A stretch of DNA of 64,000 nt from Enterobacter hormaechei subsp. xiangfangensis (GCF_001729785.1 NZ_CP017183.1:4588001-4652000); one strand, 5' to 3'; shown: positions 9,168 to 23,571, numbered from the stretch's first letter. Numbers and translations: made by a program. The notes: generated by a model from the sequence alone, not told the origin.

Positions 9168-9683
9168 TTAGTTTCCACCCTTCAGAAGACGCATCATATC
9201 TTCCTGCTTTTCGTCTTCTTCTTCATCGTCTTCGTCATCGTAAGACAGACCCAGCTTCTGCATCAGCTCGTCGATGCGATCCAGTTTGGCATCCACCCAT
9301 GACTGCTCTTCGGCGGTCAAGGTTTCACCCTCTTCAAGACGTTCCAGCAGCGCGTCCAGGCGCTCATCGTTCTCCAGCAAATCCAGCTCAGCCTGCGGTG
9401 AAAGCATAGGTTTCTCGCTCTTTGGTTTATGCTGCTTAGTGACCGGGGTGTCTGTCACGCCCAGTGGAATGGGAGTTTTACTGCCGATACGAGGATCTTT
9501 CTGCTGTTTGCCTTTTGCAGAAGCGCCTGCGGCACCGCCACCGTTAGCACGGCTACCCGCAGCATGGCCACGATGTTTTTTATCGCGTTTGCGATCGCGC
9601 GCTTCCTGATTCAGTTCTTCGCGCGTTTTGCGGCGTGCTTTTGCAGGGCGTTTCGCGCCCGCAGCGGAGGTCGGTTTTTTCAT
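9168..9683 (-). CDS. yihI: Der GTPase-activating protein YihI
   Basis: 171-residue cytoplasmic protein that stimulates the GTPase Der (EngA) and so tunes late 50S subunit assembly. The N-terminal third is strongly basic ([27 protein letters not shown]); the middle carries [15 protein letters not shown]; the C-terminal third is acidic and helical ([40 protein letters not shown]). Length and all three blocks match E. coli YihI (169 residues). It lies between csrC and hemN on the same strand, as in E. coli. Confidence 0.93.
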   Translation of the reverse strand: MKKPTSAAGAKRPAKARRKTREELNQEARDRKRDKKHRGHAAGSRANGGGAAGASAKGKQQKDPRIGSKTPIPLGVTDTPVTKQHKPKSEKPMLSPQAELDLLENDERLDALLERLEEGETLTAEEQSWVDAKLDRIDELMQKLGLSYDDEDDEEEDEKQEDMMRLLKGGN

Positions 9684-9752
9684 GATGTTTTATCTTTAAG
9701 TCGTTTTCTTCAGTATAGAATTGCGGCGAAATCTAGCAGAAAGCAAGCAAAG

Positions 9753-9786
9753 AAAAAAGGCGACAGAGCAATCTGTCGCCTTTTTT
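9753..9786 (-). terminator. csrC terminator
   Basis: AAAAAAGGCGACAG, loop AGCAAT, CTGTCGCCTTTTTT: a perfect 14-bp inverted repeat, almost the same as in E. coli csrC. Confidence 0.9.
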
Positions 9787-9997
9787 CCTGACTCACAACC
9801 CTTAACGGGTCAGACATTCCCTGTTTGCCTGCAACAAACCCTGTTTATCCCTTGGCTACTACCGTCCGTGATACGGTTCCGTTTCCTGTTAAAAACGCCT
9901 CCAGGCGCCGGTCGTCCTGACAATCCTGAGTCTTCGCCTCCTGGCGCTCCTGACCCTTATCCTTAAGTCGTTATCCTGTTGGCATCCTCGCCGTAGC
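9753..9997 (-). ncRNA. csrC: CsrC sRNA, antagonist of CsrA
   Basis: Read on the minus strand, this segment aligns from memory with E. coli CsrC: GCGAGGATGCCAACAGGA at the 5' end, AAGGGTCAGGAGCGCCAGGA in the middle, and CCCGTTAAGGGTTGTGAGTC before the terminator. About 14 GGA motifs are present, many in predicted loops, which is how CsrC captures CsrA dimers. The length (245 nt) equals the E. coli RNA. The 5' end is estimated by comparison. BarA-UvrY normally drives its transcription; no UvrY site was resolved. Confidence 0.88.
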
Positions 9998-10224
9998 ACA
10001 CACTTTACCTTGTTCCTTTAAACTAACAAGCAACGAAAAGGTACAAAACCGGATTTTCAGATAATTACTCATTAATAACTCTTTGAATTTTAATATCTTG
10101 AGTTTTTTAGACCCTGCGATTTCTCTTAAATTTCTCATACGCTTAAGGGCAAATCTCTTACATTTCGCAGGGCTTTCACTTACATGTCAATGACGAAGGG
10201 AAAAGCCTTTTGCCCGCATTCAGG

Positions 10225-10230
10225 TATAAT
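10225..10230 (+). promoter_or_regulatory. -10 element of the engB promoter
   Basis: TATAAT lies 33 bases before the engB start. No clear -35 hexamer was found at 16-18 bases upstream, so the promoter may be weak or activator-aided. The 200 bases between csrC and this point are AT-rich and hold no gene. Confidence 0.5.
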
Positions 10231-10262
10231 CCCCGCAGATTACGATTTTTGGAGACGACCAC

Positions 10263-10892
10263 GTGACTACCTGGAACTACCAACAGACGCATTTTGTCAC
10301 CAGTGCGCCCGATATTCGCCACCTGCCCTCAGACACAGGGATTGAAGTGGCATTTGCTGGCCGCTCCAATGCGGGAAAATCCAGTGCCCTGAATACGCTG
10401 ACCAATCAGAAAAACCTGGCGCGTACCTCAAAAACACCTGGCCGTACACAACTGATTAACCTGTTTGAAGTGGCTGAAGGCAAACGCCTGGTCGATTTAC
10501 CGGGCTACGGTTACGCGCAGGTACCGGAAGAGATGAAGATCAAATGGCAGCGTGCGCTGGGTGAATACCTGGAAAAACGCATGTGTCTGAAAGGCCTGGT
10601 GGTGCTGATGGATATTCGTCATCCGCTGAAAGATCTCGACCAGCAGATGGTTGACTGGGCGGTGGCAAGCGATATTGCGGTGCTGGTACTGCTGACAAAA
10701 GCGGATAAGCTGGCGAGCGGCGCGCGCAAGGCACAGGTGAATAAGGTTCGTGAAGCGGTGCTGGCATTCAACGGTGATGTACAGGTTGAACCGTTCTCCT
10801 CGCTGAAAAAGCAGGGCGTGGATAAACTGCGTCAGAAGCTCGACAGCTGGTTTAACGATCTGGAACCGGCGACAGAAGCGGAAGCAGAGTAA
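10263..10892 (+). CDS. engB: Ribosome biogenesis GTPase EngB/YsxC
   Basis: 209-residue essential GTPase (YihA in E. coli) acting in large-subunit assembly. G1 is GRSNAGKS at residues 33-40; G2 is the conserved TPGRTQ; G3 is DLPGYGYA; G4 is TKAD. The protein starts at GTG (position 10263), preceded by TTTTGGAGACGACC, and this start reproduces the E. coli N-terminus. It is divergent from csrC and converges on spf. Confidence 0.96.
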   Translation: MTTWNYQQTHFVTSAPDIRHLPSDTGIEVAFAGRSNAGKSSALNTLTNQKNLARTSKTPGRTQLINLFEVAEGKRLVDLPGYGYAQVPEEMKIKWQRALGEYLEKRMCLKGLVVLMDIRHPLKDLDQQMVDWAVASDIAVLVLLTKADKLASGARKAQVNKVREAVLAFNGDVQVEPFSSLKKQGVDKLRQKLDSWFNDLEPATEAEAE

Positions 10893-10898
10893 TAACAG

Positions 10899-10923
10899 GC
10901 GCGGCGATGACCGCGCTTTTTTT
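10899..10923 (+). terminator. engB terminator
   Basis: GCGCGG, loop CGATGA, CCGCGC followed by seven T, immediately downstream of the engB stop. Confidence 0.85.
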
Positions 10924-10947
10924 CGCCTGAAACTTTCTTTGCCGCAA

Positions 10948-11056
10948 TAAAAAACGCCCCAGACATTACTGACTGGGGCGGCTAAAATATTCAGCCAAAT
11001 CCGATTACGTGAAGTAAAAGGTCTGAAAGATAGAACATCTTACCTCTGTACCCTAC
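10948..11056 (-). ncRNA. spf: Spot 42 sRNA
   Basis: On the minus strand the 109 bases match E. coli Spot 42 almost throughout: 5' GTAGGGTACAGAGGTAAGAT, the single-stranded regions pairing with galK and other catabolic mRNAs, and the GCCCCAGTC...GACTGGGGC-type terminator. One base in the terminator stem differs from the E. coli sequence as I recall it (GTC becomes GTCT-side mismatch near 10962). Spot 42 is an Hfq-dependent repressor of secondary carbon metabolism, itself repressed by cAMP-CRP. It lies directly downstream of polA, as in E. coli. Confidence 0.95.
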
Positions 11057-11146
11057 GTCGTTAACTCTACTCTTTTTTTATCGCTGGACAAAGCACTTTT
11101 TGTAGTTTTTTTTCATTCTTTACATAGGGAATTCTAATGATCGTCA

Positions 11147-11191
11147 CAAAACGCGCGTACTTATGTTGCTTACTTACATAAAACGCGCGTT
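11147..11191. repeat. Direct and inverted repeat between spf and polA
   Basis: The sequence AAAACGCGCGT occurs twice, at about 11148 and 11181, and brackets an inverted repeat TTATGT (11161) / ACATAA (11176). The whole unit sits just after the polA stop, in the upstream region of spf. No known element was recognised. Confidence 0.6.
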
Positions 11192-11204
11192 ATTCCGTTA
11201 ACCC

Positions 11205-13997
11205 TTAGTGAGCCTGATCCCAGTTTTCGCCGCTACCCACTTCCACCAGCAACGGAACGTCCAGCTTCATGCTGTTTTCCATCAGTTCATGGATCTTCTG
11301 AGAGACCGTCTCCAGATCGTCTTTATGAACTTCAAAGACCAGTTCATCGTGTACCTGCATGATCATTTTCACGCGCGGCTTCTCTTTTTCCAACCAGGCA
11401 TCGACGGCGATCATTGCGCGTTTAATGATGTCCGCCGCAGTGCCCTGCATAGGGGCGTTAATCGCAGCACGTTCAGCACCCGCGCGGCGCGCGGCGTTGC
11501 TGGATTTGATGTCCGGAAGGTAGAGACGACGGCCATCCAGCGTTTCAACGTAGCCTTTCTCTTTCGCCTGCGCGCGGGTACGTTCCATATATTCCAGCAC
11601 GCCCGGATACCGCTCGAAGTAGAGATCCATATACTTCTGCGACTCTTTACGCGGAATATTGAGCTGGCGTGAAAGACCAAAGGCACTCATGCCGTAAATC
11701 AGACCGAAGTTGATCGCTTTTGCGCTACGACGCTGCTCATTTGTCACGCTCTCCAGCGGCAGCCCAAACACTTCGGCAGCGGTTGCCCGGTGAATGTCCT
11801 TCCCTTCGGCAAAGGCCGTCAGCAGGCCTTTGTCGCGTGACAGGTGCGCCATAATACGCAGTTCGATTTGCGAGTAGTCCGCGGAGACAATCAGATAATC
11901 CTCTGGCGCAATGAAAGCCTGGCGAATACGGCGGCCCTCTTCATTACGCACCGGAATGTTCTGAAGGTTAGGATCGGTTGACGAAAGTCGCCCGGTCGCC
12001 GCCACAGCCTGGTGATAGGAGGTGTGCACGCGGCCCGTTTTCGGGTTGATCATCAACGGCAGTTTGTCGGTATAGGTCGATTTCAGCTTAGCCAGGCCGC
12101 GGTATTGCAGAATAACTTTTGGCAGCGGATAGTCCAGCGCCAGCTCTTCCAGCACCTCTTCAGACGTTGAAGGGGCGCCGCCTGGGGTTTTCTTCAGCGG
12201 CTTGATGCCCTGTTTTTCAAACAGGATGGTTTGCAGCTGTTTCGGTGACGACAGGTTAAATGCCTCGCCAGCAAGCTCATGCGCCTTCTGTTCAAGCTCG
12301 GTCAGGCGCTGCGCCAGCTCACCAGAGTGGTTATGCAGCACCGTTGGGTCGATTTTAACGCCATTGCGCTCAATGCGGGACAGCACAGGCACCAGCGGCA
12401 TCTCAATGTTCCGGAACACATTCAGCGGCCCTTCGTGCTTCTGCAATTTCGGCCACATTTTGAGATGCAGCTGTAGCGTGACGTCAGCGTCTTCCGCGGC
12501 GTAGCGGCCTGCTTCTTCCAGCGCGATCTGGTTAAAGGTCAGCTGATTTTTGCCCTTACCGGCAATTTCTTCGAAGGTGATGGTTTTGTGTTTCAGCCAA
12601 CGATCGGATAAGGAATCCATATCATGGCGGCCCGCCACGCTGTCCAGAATGTAAGATTCCAGCATGGTGTCAAAAGCGATACCACGCAGCTCAATGCCGT
12701 AGTTTTGCAGAATACCGCGGTCGTACTTCAGGTTTTGCCCGACCTTCAGCGCTTTCTCGTCTTCCAGAATCGGCTTCAGCAGTTCTAAGGCGCGCTCGCG
12801 GGAGATTTGCTCCGGCGCATCCAGATAGTCGTGAGCAACCGGAACATAGGCGGCAATACCCGGCTCCGTTGCGAATGACAGGCCCACCATATTAGCCGTA
12901 ATGTTATCGAGGCTGTCCGTTTCGGTATCGAAAGCAAATACTGGCGCTTTTTTCAGCTTTTCAATCCAGGCGACGAGCCGTGACTCTTCCAGGATGGTTT
13001 CATAGTTGTCGAAGGAGAGCGCTACCGCCTCTTCTTCTGACTGCTCTTCGGCATCGACAACGATGGTCTCTTTCGGCTTCGCCGCAGGTTTAGCCCCTTT
13101 CGCCTGAAGCCATTTACCGGCTTCAACATCCGCGGTCCAGCGTTTAAATTCGTATTTTCTGAACAGACCAAGCAGTTCGTCGGCGGCGGGTTCCTGCACT
13201 TCCAGCTGCTCGCAGGTAAGCTCCAGCTCTACGTCAGTTTTGATGGTGGCCAACTGATAGGAGAGATAAGCCACCTCTTTGTTATCGGCGAGCTTTCCGG
13301 CCATGGTTTTTGCGCCACGGAAGGTAAGACCGGCAATTTTGTCGGACTCTGCATACAGCGTATCCAGCCCGCCCAGCCCTTGCAGCAGCGCCTGAGCTGT
13401 TTTTTCACCCACGCCCGGCACGCCAGGAATGTTATCCGAGGAATCGCCCATCAGGGCGAGGAAATCAATAATGAGCTCTGGCGGCACACCATATTTGGCG
13501 ACCACTTCTTCCGGGCCAAGAATGGTGTTTGTCATGGTGTTGATCAGCGTAATCCCTGGCGTTACCAGCTGCGCCATGTCTTTATCACCGGTACTGATCA
13601 GAACCGGGCGGCCTGCTTTTTCCGCTTCGCGCGCCAGGGTACCAATTACGTCGTCAGCTTCAACGCCAGAGACCGCCAGCAGTGGCAGCCCCATCGCTTT
13701 CACCATAGCGTGCAGCGGTTCAATCTGCGCACGCAGATCGTCAGGCATAGGGGGACGGTGTGATTTGTAGTGCTCAAATAATTCATCGCGGAAGGTTTTA
13801 CCCTTCGCATCAAACACCACGGCCGCATGGGTTGGATGGTATTGCAGAATCAGGCTGCGCAGCATATTCAGCACGCCGTACATTGCGCCGGTAGGTTCCC
13901 CTGCGCTGTTGGTCAGAGGAGGAAACGCATGATACGCCCGATACAGGTAAGAAGAGCCATCGACGAGTATAAGTGGGTTTTCTGGGATCTGAACCAT
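11205..13997 (-). CDS. polA: DNA polymerase I
   Basis: 930-residue Pol I, needed for Okazaki fragment maturation and excision repair. Three domains are visible: the N-terminal 5' nuclease ([39 protein letters not shown]), the proofreading 3'-5' exonuclease ([11 protein letters not shown], active acidic residues intact) and the family A polymerase ([32 protein letters not shown]). The start at 13997 ([16 protein letters not shown]) matches E. coli; a frame 14 codons longer is not supported. spf follows downstream. Confidence 0.98.
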   Translation of the reverse strand: MVQIPENPLILVDGSSYLYRAYHAFPPLTNSAGEPTGAMYGVLNMLRSLILQYHPTHAAVVFDAKGKTFRDELFEHYKSHRPPMPDDLRAQIEPLHAMVKAMGLPLLAVSGVEADDVIGTLAREAEKAGRPVLISTGDKDMAQLVTPGITLINTMTNTILGPEEVVAKYGVPPELIIDFLALMGDSSDNIPGVPGVGEKTAQALLQGLGGLDTLYAESDKIAGLTFRGAKTMAGKLADNKEVAYLSYQLATIKTDVELELTCEQLEVQEPAADELLGLFRKYEFKRWTADVEAGKWLQAKGAKPAAKPKETIVVDAEEQSEEEAVALSFDNYETILEESRLVAWIEKLKKAPVFAFDTETDSLDNITANMVGLSFATEPGIAAYVPVAHDYLDAPEQISRERALELLKPILEDEKALKVGQNLKYDRGILQNYGIELRGIAFDTMLESYILDSVAGRHDMDSLSDRWLKHKTITFEEIAGKGKNQLTFNQIALEEAGRYAAEDADVTLQLHLKMWPKLQKHEGPLNVFRNIEMPLVPVLSRIERNGVKIDPTVLHNHSGELAQRLTELEQKAHELAGEAFNLSSPKQLQTILFEKQGIKPLKKTPGGAPSTSEEVLEELALDYPLPKVILQYRGLAKLKSTYTDKLPLMINPKTGRVHTSYHQAVAATGRLSSTDPNLQNIPVRNEEGRRIRQAFIAPEDYLIVSADYSQIELRIMAHLSRDKGLLTAFAEGKDIHRATAAEVFGLPLESVTNEQRRSAKAINFGLIYGMSAFGLSRQLNIPRKESQKYMDLYFERYPGVLEYMERTRAQAKEKGYVETLDGRRLYLPDIKSSNAARRAGAERAAINAPMQGTAADIIKRAMIAVDAWLEKEKPRVKMIMQVHDELVFEVHKDDLETVSQKIHELMENSMKLDVPLLVEVGSGENWDQAH

Positions 13998-14436
13998 AAT
14001 GTCCGTGCCTGTTATGAATTTATGGGTAAAGGATGCCACAGAAGGATGAAAACATCAGGTTTTAGCGCTTTATACAGAAAAAGATTTTGCGATCGGGAAG
14101 ATCGCTCGCAAAACAAAACTGTGGATAAGTTTGTGCATATTTTTAATACAGGTGAATAACAGCTTGATAAAAGTGATATTGAAAACTTATTTATCTATTT
14201 AAATCAAATAATTAATAAAAGATCAATTAAGATCACACCTCACTGATGGTTATTTAGTCTATGTGGATATAAGGCTTAAGCACCTTGTCTATAGGGAAGA
14301 ATTCGCGGCCTGCCAGGAAAAGCCGCGGCCTCCTGGTGTGAAAGCGCCCTGGTCTGAGCGAATTTCTGATAAGATCGGTGCCCAGCACCGGATAGCCGGC
14401 TGCTCAATTACAGCTAACTATCTGAAAAAATTCATC
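13998..14436. other. Gene-free interval between polA and yihG
   Basis: This AT-rich stretch carries the divergent promoters of polA and yihG. It contains a perfect DnaA box at 14120-14128 and several GATC sites (14086, 14100, 14221, 14231). In E. coli the E. coli yihG start would align near 14407, where this sequence has ATT instead of ATG. No other gene was seen. Confidence 0.6.
14120..14128 (-). promoter_or_regulatory. DnaA box upstream of polA
   Basis: TGTGGATAA is the complement of the consensus TTATCCACA. It lies 123 bases upstream of the polA start. DnaA has been reported to stimulate polA expression in E. coli, so the site is likely functional. Confidence 0.65.
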
Positions 14437-15345
14437 ATGTCGAGAATACTCGCTGCGATAACATTATTGTTAAGCGTCATTTTAACTATTCTGGTTACTA
14501 TCGCCTGTTCTGTGCCAATCATCGTTGCCGGAATAATTAAGCTCCTGCTGCCTGTCCCTCCGGTATGGCGCGCGGTGTCTGCTTTTTGTAATTTTATGAT
14601 GTACTGCTGGTGTGAAGGCCTGGCGATCCTGCTGCATCTGAACCCCTGGCTGAAGTGGGACGTTCAGGGTCTGGAGAAGCTGAACAAAAAGAACTGGTAT
14701 CTGCTGATCTGCAATCACCACAGCTGGGCCGACATTGTTGTATTGTGCGTACTGTTTCGCAAACACATTCCGATGAATAAATACTTTCTGAAACAGCAGC
14801 TGGCCTGGGTGCCTTTCATTGGTCTGGCCTGCTGGGCGCTGGATATGCCGTTTATGAAACGCTATTCACGCAGCTATTTGATTCGTCATCCGGAACGCCG
14901 CGGTAAGGACGTGGAAACCACGCGCCGTTCTTGCGAGAAGTTTCGCGCGCATCCCACCACCATTGTTAACTTCGTCGAAGGATCGCGCTTTACCGAAGAG
15001 AAGCGCCAGCAAACTCGCTCTCCTTATCAGAACCTGTTGCCGCCAAAGGCTGCGGGCATCGCAATGGCGCTCAACGTGCTGGGTGAGCAGTTCGATAAAT
15101 TGTTGAACGTAACGCTCTGCTATCCGGAAAACGACAGGACGCCATTCTACGACATGCTCAGCGGCAGGCTGACGCGTATCGTTGTCCGCGTTGATCTGGT
15201 GCCCGTCAATACTGAACTGCACGGGGATTACGTCAACGATAAAAACTTCAAACGTCGTTTCCAGCTTTGGCTTAATACACTCTGGAAAGAGAAAGACGAG
15301 CAGATAGCGAAGATTAAATCTTCATACAAAAACGCCGGTCAGTGA
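14437..15345 (+). CDS. yihG: Inner membrane lysophospholipid acyltransferase YihG
   Basis: About 302 residues of the PlsC-like acyltransferase family. An N-terminal membrane helix ([19 protein letters not shown]) is followed by the catalytic motif NHHSWAD (H94-x4-D99) and the substrate motif FVEGSRF. E. coli YihG is reported to place unsaturated acyl chains in phospholipids and to affect motility. E. coli starts about 10 codons earlier; here that position reads ATT, so the first internal ATG (14437) is used, but it lacks a good ribosome site. An ATT start at 14407 remains possible. It converges on dsbA; E. coli yihF is missing between them. Confidence 0.88.
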   Translation: MSRILAAITLLLSVILTILVTIACSVPIIVAGIIKLLLPVPPVWRAVSAFCNFMMYCWCEGLAILLHLNPWLKWDVQGLEKLNKKNWYLLICNHHSWADIVVLCVLFRKHIPMNKYFLKQQLAWVPFIGLACWALDMPFMKRYSRSYLIRHPERRGKDVETTRRSCEKFRAHPTTIVNFVEGSRFTEEKRQQTRSPYQNLLPPKAAGIAMALNVLGEQFDKLLNVTLCYPENDRTPFYDMLSGRLTRIVVRVDLVPVNTELHGDYVNDKNFKRRFQLWLNTLWKEKDEQIAKIKSSYKNAGQ

Positions 15346-15355
15346 CCGGCGTTTT
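15328..15355. terminator. Bidirectional terminator yihG/dsbA
   Basis: AAAAACGCCGGTCA / TGACCGGCGTTTTT perfect inverted repeat with A- and T-tracts. The yihG stop codon TGA lies inside the hairpin. Confidence 0.88.
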
Positions 15356-15367
15356 TCTTTATGGTTG

Positions 15368-15991
15368 TTACTTTTTCTCAACCAGGTATTTCACGGTATC
15401 AGCGTACTGTTGTACGAAGATATCCATGCTGGTCGTGTCCATACCACGCATATTCACCTGGTATTTGCCGTTAACATACATCGCCGGCACGCCCTGCAAC
15501 TGGAAGTCAGCGGCAGCTTTTTCCTGCTGTGCCACGAGAGATTTCACCACAAAACTGTTCCAGGCAGCGTCGTAGTCTTCACCTTTCACACCGGCATCTA
15601 CGAACACTTTACGGATATCTGCCGTAGTTTGTACGGTCTGGGTTTTCTGTACGGCTTCAAACATAGGCGCGGTGATCTTATCTTCCACACCCAGCGCAAT
15701 CGCGACCGCCCATGCCTGAGTCAGATCTTTGCCCAGTGGGCCAAGGAACTCAACGTGGTATTTCGTCATTTTGGTGCCTTCCGGCAGCTTTTTCTTCACG
15801 TTGTCAGAAACATGAAGTACCTGCTCAAACTCGTAGCAGTGCGGGCAGTAGAAGGAGAAGAACTCCAGCACCTGAGGCTCGCCAGCAACAGGCTTGTCTA
15901 GCGTAATGTACTGCTTGCCGTCGGTAAACTGCGCAGCAGTTGCGCTAAATGCCAGAATCATACCAGCCAGCGCCAGCCAAATTTTTTTCAT
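15368..15991 (-). CDS. dsbA: Periplasmic thiol:disulfide oxidase DsbA
   Basis: 207-residue precursor. Signal peptide [20 protein letters not shown], then a thioredoxin fold with the active site CPHC at residues 49-52 and the cis-proline loop GVPAMYVNG. DsbA introduces disulfides into secreted proteins and is reoxidised by DsbB. Chaperone and subunit cysteines of the fimbrial operon at 53.9-58.8 kb are likely clients (inference). The ATG at 15991 follows AGGAGAGAGTTGATC. It lies 27 bp after srkA in one unit, with a CpxR box upstream of srkA. Confidence 0.97.
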   Translation of the reverse strand: MKKIWLALAGMILAFSATAAQFTDGKQYITLDKPVAGEPQVLEFFSFYCPHCYEFEQVLHVSDNVKKKLPEGTKMTKYHVEFLGPLGKDLTQAWAVAIALGVEDKITAPMFEAVQKTQTVQTTADIRKVFVDAGVKGEDYDAAWNSFVVKSLVAQQEKAAADFQLQGVPAMYVNGKYQVNMRGMDTTSMDIFVQQYADTVKYLVEKK

Positions 15992-16018
15992 GATCAACTC
16001 TCTCCTGGGTGTGTCCAA

Positions 16019-17005
16019 TTAATACATCGGCGTTAATTGCAAAGGGGGTTCCTGTAGAACCTTAACCTGCTCGGTAAATGTGGATATCTGGTTGCGCCAG
16101 TAATCCTCCCCGGTAAGCCAGGGGAAATTTCGGGGAAAAGCCGGGTCTTCCCAACGCCTGATTAACCACGCGAGATAATAAACAAATCGCATCGCACGTA
16201 AAGGCTCTATCAAGGCAATTTCGTCTGAATTAAAGGGGATAAATTCTTCATAAGCTTCAATTATGGTCTCAAGCTGCATGCGCTGCTCGGCTTTATCACC
16301 GTTGAGTAGCATCCATAGATCCTGCACCGCGGGTCCCATACGTGCGTCATCAAGATCGACAAATAGCGGCCCATCGCGCCAGAGAATATTCCCGGCGTGG
16401 CAGTCACCGTGCAGGCGCAGAGTAGTAATATCATCCCGCCAGCAGGCTTTTACAGCATCAATAAGCTTATCGGTCGCCGTGAGGAAATTATCCTTTAGTG
16501 CATTCGGGATCAGCGCCGATGTTTCGAATACCTGTCGCGGCTCAATAAGATATTCCTGAACACCAATCGTCGGACGGGCAACAAACGGTTTTTTACGTCC
16601 CGTCTGATGAATGCGCCCCAGATAGCGGGCAACCCATTCCATCTGATCGATATTATCTGCCTCAAACTGTCTTCCGCCCAGGCTCGGAAATACCGCGTAG
16701 TAAAAGCCCTGATGGGTCAGCAGCGTTTGGTTATTGAATTTAATCGGTGCCGCAACGGGAACATCATCATCCAGTAGATCGTGGGCAAACTGATGTTCTT
16801 CCTGAATTTGTTCTGCGGACCAGCGCTGTGGACGGTAAAACTTTACGACAAAGCGCTGGCGCTCTTCGTCCTGAAATTGGTAGACACGGTTTTCGTAGCT
16901 GTTTAAAGCGGTTAACCCGGAATCCACCCGAATACCCTGCTCGAACAGCGCATCCATAATGGTATCCGGGTGTAGTGTCTGGAAAGTAAAAGCCTGGTCG
17001 TTCAT
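16019..17005 (-). CDS. srkA: Stress response kinase A (YihE)
   Basis: 328-residue protein kinase of the aminoglycoside phosphotransferase/choline kinase fold. Catalytic Asp201 and Asn206 lie in LHGDCHAGNILW and the magnesium ligand Asp217 in LFVDLDDARMGP; all three match E. coli SrkA. In E. coli it counters MazEF-linked death under stress and is induced by Cpx. It precedes dsbA in the same operon, consistent with envelope stress control. Confidence 0.95.
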   Translation of the reverse strand: MNDQAFTFQTLHPDTIMDALFEQGIRVDSGLTALNSYENRVYQFQDEERQRFVVKFYRPQRWSAEQIQEEHQFAHDLLDDDVPVAAPIKFNNQTLLTHQGFYYAVFPSLGGRQFEADNIDQMEWVARYLGRIHQTGRKKPFVARPTIGVQEYLIEPRQVFETSALIPNALKDNFLTATDKLIDAVKACWRDDITTLRLHGDCHAGNILWRDGPLFVDLDDARMGPAVQDLWMLLNGDKAEQRMQLETIIEAYEEFIPFNSDEIALIEPLRAMRFVYYLAWLIRRWEDPAFPRNFPWLTGEDYWRNQISTFTEQVKVLQEPPLQLTPMY

Positions 17006-17069
17006 CCGATCATCCGGAAATTATACGAATGATTCAGGATATCATCTTGTGGCGATTTCGGTGGCTCCG

Positions 17070-17084
17070 CTTACAAGCTTTTAC
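17070..17084 (-). promoter_or_regulatory. CpxR box upstream of srkA-dsbA
   Basis: On the minus strand GTAAAAGCTTGTAAG fits the CpxR consensus GTAAA-N5-GTAAA with one mismatch. It overlaps the last codons of yihD and lies about 65 bp before srkA. The srkA-dsbA operon is a known Cpx target in E. coli. Confidence 0.65.
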
Positions 17085-17350
17085 TCTTTAATTACGCCTC
17101 GGGCGCGCAGTAATGCGGTTTTAAAATCCTCTTCATAATCTTTCTGAATGCCAGGAATAACAGCATCTTTAGCCGAGTCACGCATTTTCAGGTGGTAGAT
17201 CAGGATGTCGTCAGAAAGGTCCGCCAGTTCGCCATCAAAACCTGACTCTTTCGCCAGTTTCTGTAAAAATTGCATCAGATTCAGCTCTGGCTCTTTTTGC
17301 CAGGCCGGCTGGAGAAGCTCAATGACTTCATTAAGACGTTTACATTTCAT
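17081..17350 (-). CDS. yihD: DUF1040 protein YihD
   Basis: 89-residue cytoplasmic protein of unknown function, matching E. coli YihD in size and place. It begins [20 protein letters not shown] and is mostly helical with an acidic C-terminal half ([15 protein letters not shown]). No catalytic motif is visible. It is divergent from mobA and upstream of srkA. A good ribosome site (GGAGC) precedes the start. Confidence 0.9.
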   Translation of the reverse strand: MKCKRLNEVIELLQPAWQKEPELNLMQFLQKLAKESGFDGELADLSDDILIYHLKMRDSAKDAVIPGIQKDYEEDFKTALLRARGVIKE

Positions 17351-17418
17351 GGTAGTGCTCCTTTCATTTAGAGAGACACGTTAGCAGGGTCAATCCCACA
17401 ATAAAAGAGGCGATATTC

Positions 17419-18003
17419 GTGAATCAATGCCAGGAAATCATCGGGGTTGTTCTGGCCGGGGGCAGGGCAACGCGAATGGGTGGAAAGGATAAGGGACTTC
17501 AGCTCCTGAACAACACACCATTATGGCAGCATGTTGCTGATACGCTTGCAGATCAGGTGTCATCGATGGCGATCAGCGCTAACCGACATGTTGATATTTA
17601 TCAGCGCAGCGGGTATCCGGTTTATCAGGATAACCTGATGGACTACCCCGGTCCGCTGGCGGGAATGCTTTCTGTTATGCAGCAGTCGTACGGAGAGTGG
17701 TTTCTCTTTTGTTCATGTGATACGCCCTTCATCCCGTCCTGTCTGGTTGAACGTCTGGTGCAGCGGCGCGGTGGTGCTCCCGTCGTCTGGGTACACGACG
17801 GTGAACGCGACCATCCAACGATCGCATTGATTAATCGCTCGTTAATATCCGCGCTGGAAGATTACCTGGCCGCAGGAGAGCGACGCGTCATGGTATTTAT
17901 GCGCCAGTCCGGAGGGCATTCCGTTGATTTCAGCGACATGAAATCGGCGTTTGTGAATGTAAACACGACGGAAGATTTGCAGATGATGCAGGAGAGAAAA
18001 TGA
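17419..18003 (+). CDS. mobA: Molybdenum cofactor guanylyltransferase MobA
   Basis: 194-residue enzyme that attaches GMP to molybdopterin, forming the bis-MGD cofactor of DMSO reductase-family enzymes. The nucleotidyltransferase signature [16 protein letters not shown] lies at residues 11-26; the metal-binding DTPF motif and the later DHPTIAL block are present. Translation starts at GTG (17419). The stop overlaps the mobB start by four bases (ATGA), so the two are translationally coupled. Confidence 0.96.
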   Translation: MNQCQEIIGVVLAGGRATRMGGKDKGLQLLNNTPLWQHVADTLADQVSSMAISANRHVDIYQRSGYPVYQDNLMDYPGPLAGMLSVMQQSYGEWFLFCSCDTPFIPSCLVERLVQRRGGAPVVWVHDGERDHPTIALINRSLISALEDYLAAGERRVMVFMRQSGGHSVDFSDMKSAFVNVNTTEDLQMMQERK

Positions 18004-18503
18004 TACCCGTATTAGCGATCTCAGCCTGGAGTGGCACCGGGAAAACTTCGCTGCTAAAAAAACTGATACCTGCACTTTGCGCCAAAGGCATTCGTCCCGG
18101 ATTGATTAAGCATACGCACCATAACATGGATGTCGATAAACCGGGGAAAGATAGCTATGAGCTGCGTAAGGCTGGCGCTGCACAAACGATGGTGGCGAGT
18201 AACCAGCGCTGGGCGTTAATGACAGAAACACCGGATGAAGCACCGCTGGATCTCGCTTATCTTGTCAGCCGGATGGATCACTCCACGCTGGATCTGGTGC
18301 TGGTTGAGGGGTTTAAGCATGAGGCTGTTGCGAAGATCCTGCTATTCAGAAGCGATGCCGGACATGACGTAAGTGAGTTAACGCTGGATGAACATGTGAT
18401 TGCCGTGGCCAGTGACGTTGCGTTGACGCTGAAAGTACCGGTTCTGGATTTGAATAATGTGGAGGGGATTGCAGCGTTTATTTCGGCGTGGTGTGCAGTC
18501 TGA
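18000..18503 (+). CDS. mobB: Molybdopterin-guanine dinucleotide adapter MobB
   Basis: 167-residue GTP-binding protein with the P-loop SGTGKTSLL at residues 11-19 and the conserved [16 protein letters not shown] and LVEGFKHE motifs. It assists MobA but is not essential for cofactor synthesis. The C-terminus is slightly shorter than the E. coli protein as I recall it. It is read toward the rRNA operon, which runs the opposite way. Confidence 0.95.
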   Translation: MIPVLAISAWSGTGKTSLLKKLIPALCAKGIRPGLIKHTHHNMDVDKPGKDSYELRKAGAAQTMVASNQRWALMTETPDEAPLDLAYLVSRMDHSTLDLVLVEGFKHEAVAKILLFRSDAGHDVSELTLDEHVIAVASDVALTLKVPVLDLNNVEGIAAFISAWCAV

Positions 18504-18556
18504 AATCTGCCGGGTGACGGCTTCTTAAGGCCTGCCGTTTTTCAGCAAACAAACGC

Positions 18557-18586
18557 AAAAAGGCCATCCTTGCGGATGGCCTCTTC
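18557..18586 (-). terminator. rRNA operon terminator
   Basis: On the minus strand GAAGAGGCCATCC, GCAA, GGATGGCCTTTTTG forms a strong hairpin just after 5S. It is the enterobacterial rrn T1 type and on the plus strand also follows mobB. Confidence 0.88.
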
Positions 18587-18595
18587 ACTTGTTTG

Positions 18596-18715
18596 ATGCC
18601 TGGCAGTTCCCTACTCTCACATGGGGAGACCCCACACTACCATCGGCGCTACGGCGTTTCACTTCTGAGTTCGGCATGGGGTCAGGTGGGACCACCGCGC
18701 TAAAGCCGCCAGGCA
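18596..18715 (-). rRNA. rrf: 5S ribosomal RNA
   Basis: 120 bases on the minus strand from TGCCTGGCGGC to CTGCCAGGCAT, with the complementary ends pairing as helix I and the loop segment CCGAACTCAGAAGTGAAAC. Length and ends equal E. coli 5S. There is a single 5S copy and no tRNA-Asp/Trp follows, unlike E. coli rrnC. Confidence 0.97.
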
Positions 18716-18783
18716 AATTCTGTTTAATCTGTATCAGGCTGAAAATCGTGTCTGTCTCTTCGCCAAAACAGCTTCGGCGTTGT

Positions 18784-21687
<2,904 letters not shown>

Positions 21688-21869
21688 TCACAACCCGAAG
21701 ATGTTTCACTTCCGATTGCGAAAATTTGAGAGACTCGAACACACATGAGCTGTGTGTCGTTTCAATTTTCAGCTTGATCCAGATTTTTAAAGAGCAAATA
21801 TCTCAAACATGACTCGCAAGTCAGTTTTGAGATATGACGGCAGGTGACTTTCACTCACGAACCAGCAAG

Positions 21870-21945
21870 TGGCGTCCCCTAGGGGATTCGAACCCCTGTT
21901 ACCGCCGTGAAAGGGCGGTGTCCTGGGCCTCTAGACGAAGGGGAC
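21870..21945 (-). tRNA. gltU: tRNA-Glu (TTC) in the rRNA spacer
   Basis: 76 bases on the minus strand from GTCCCCTTCGTCTAGAGGCC to an encoded CCA. The anticodon loop reads CCTTTCACG (anticodon TTC), the T-loop GGTTCGAATCC is intact and the acceptor stem GTCCCCT/AGGGGAC pairs. A single Glu tRNA in the 16S-23S spacer marks the rrnB/C/E/G type, not the Ile-Ala type. Confidence 0.97.
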
Positions 21946-22029
21946 GTACAGTCTCAATCGCAAGACGCCTTGCTATTTACTTTTCATCAGACAATCTGTG
22001 TGAGCACTACAAAGGCAGGTTCTTTAAGG

Positions 22030-23571
<1,542 letters not shown>

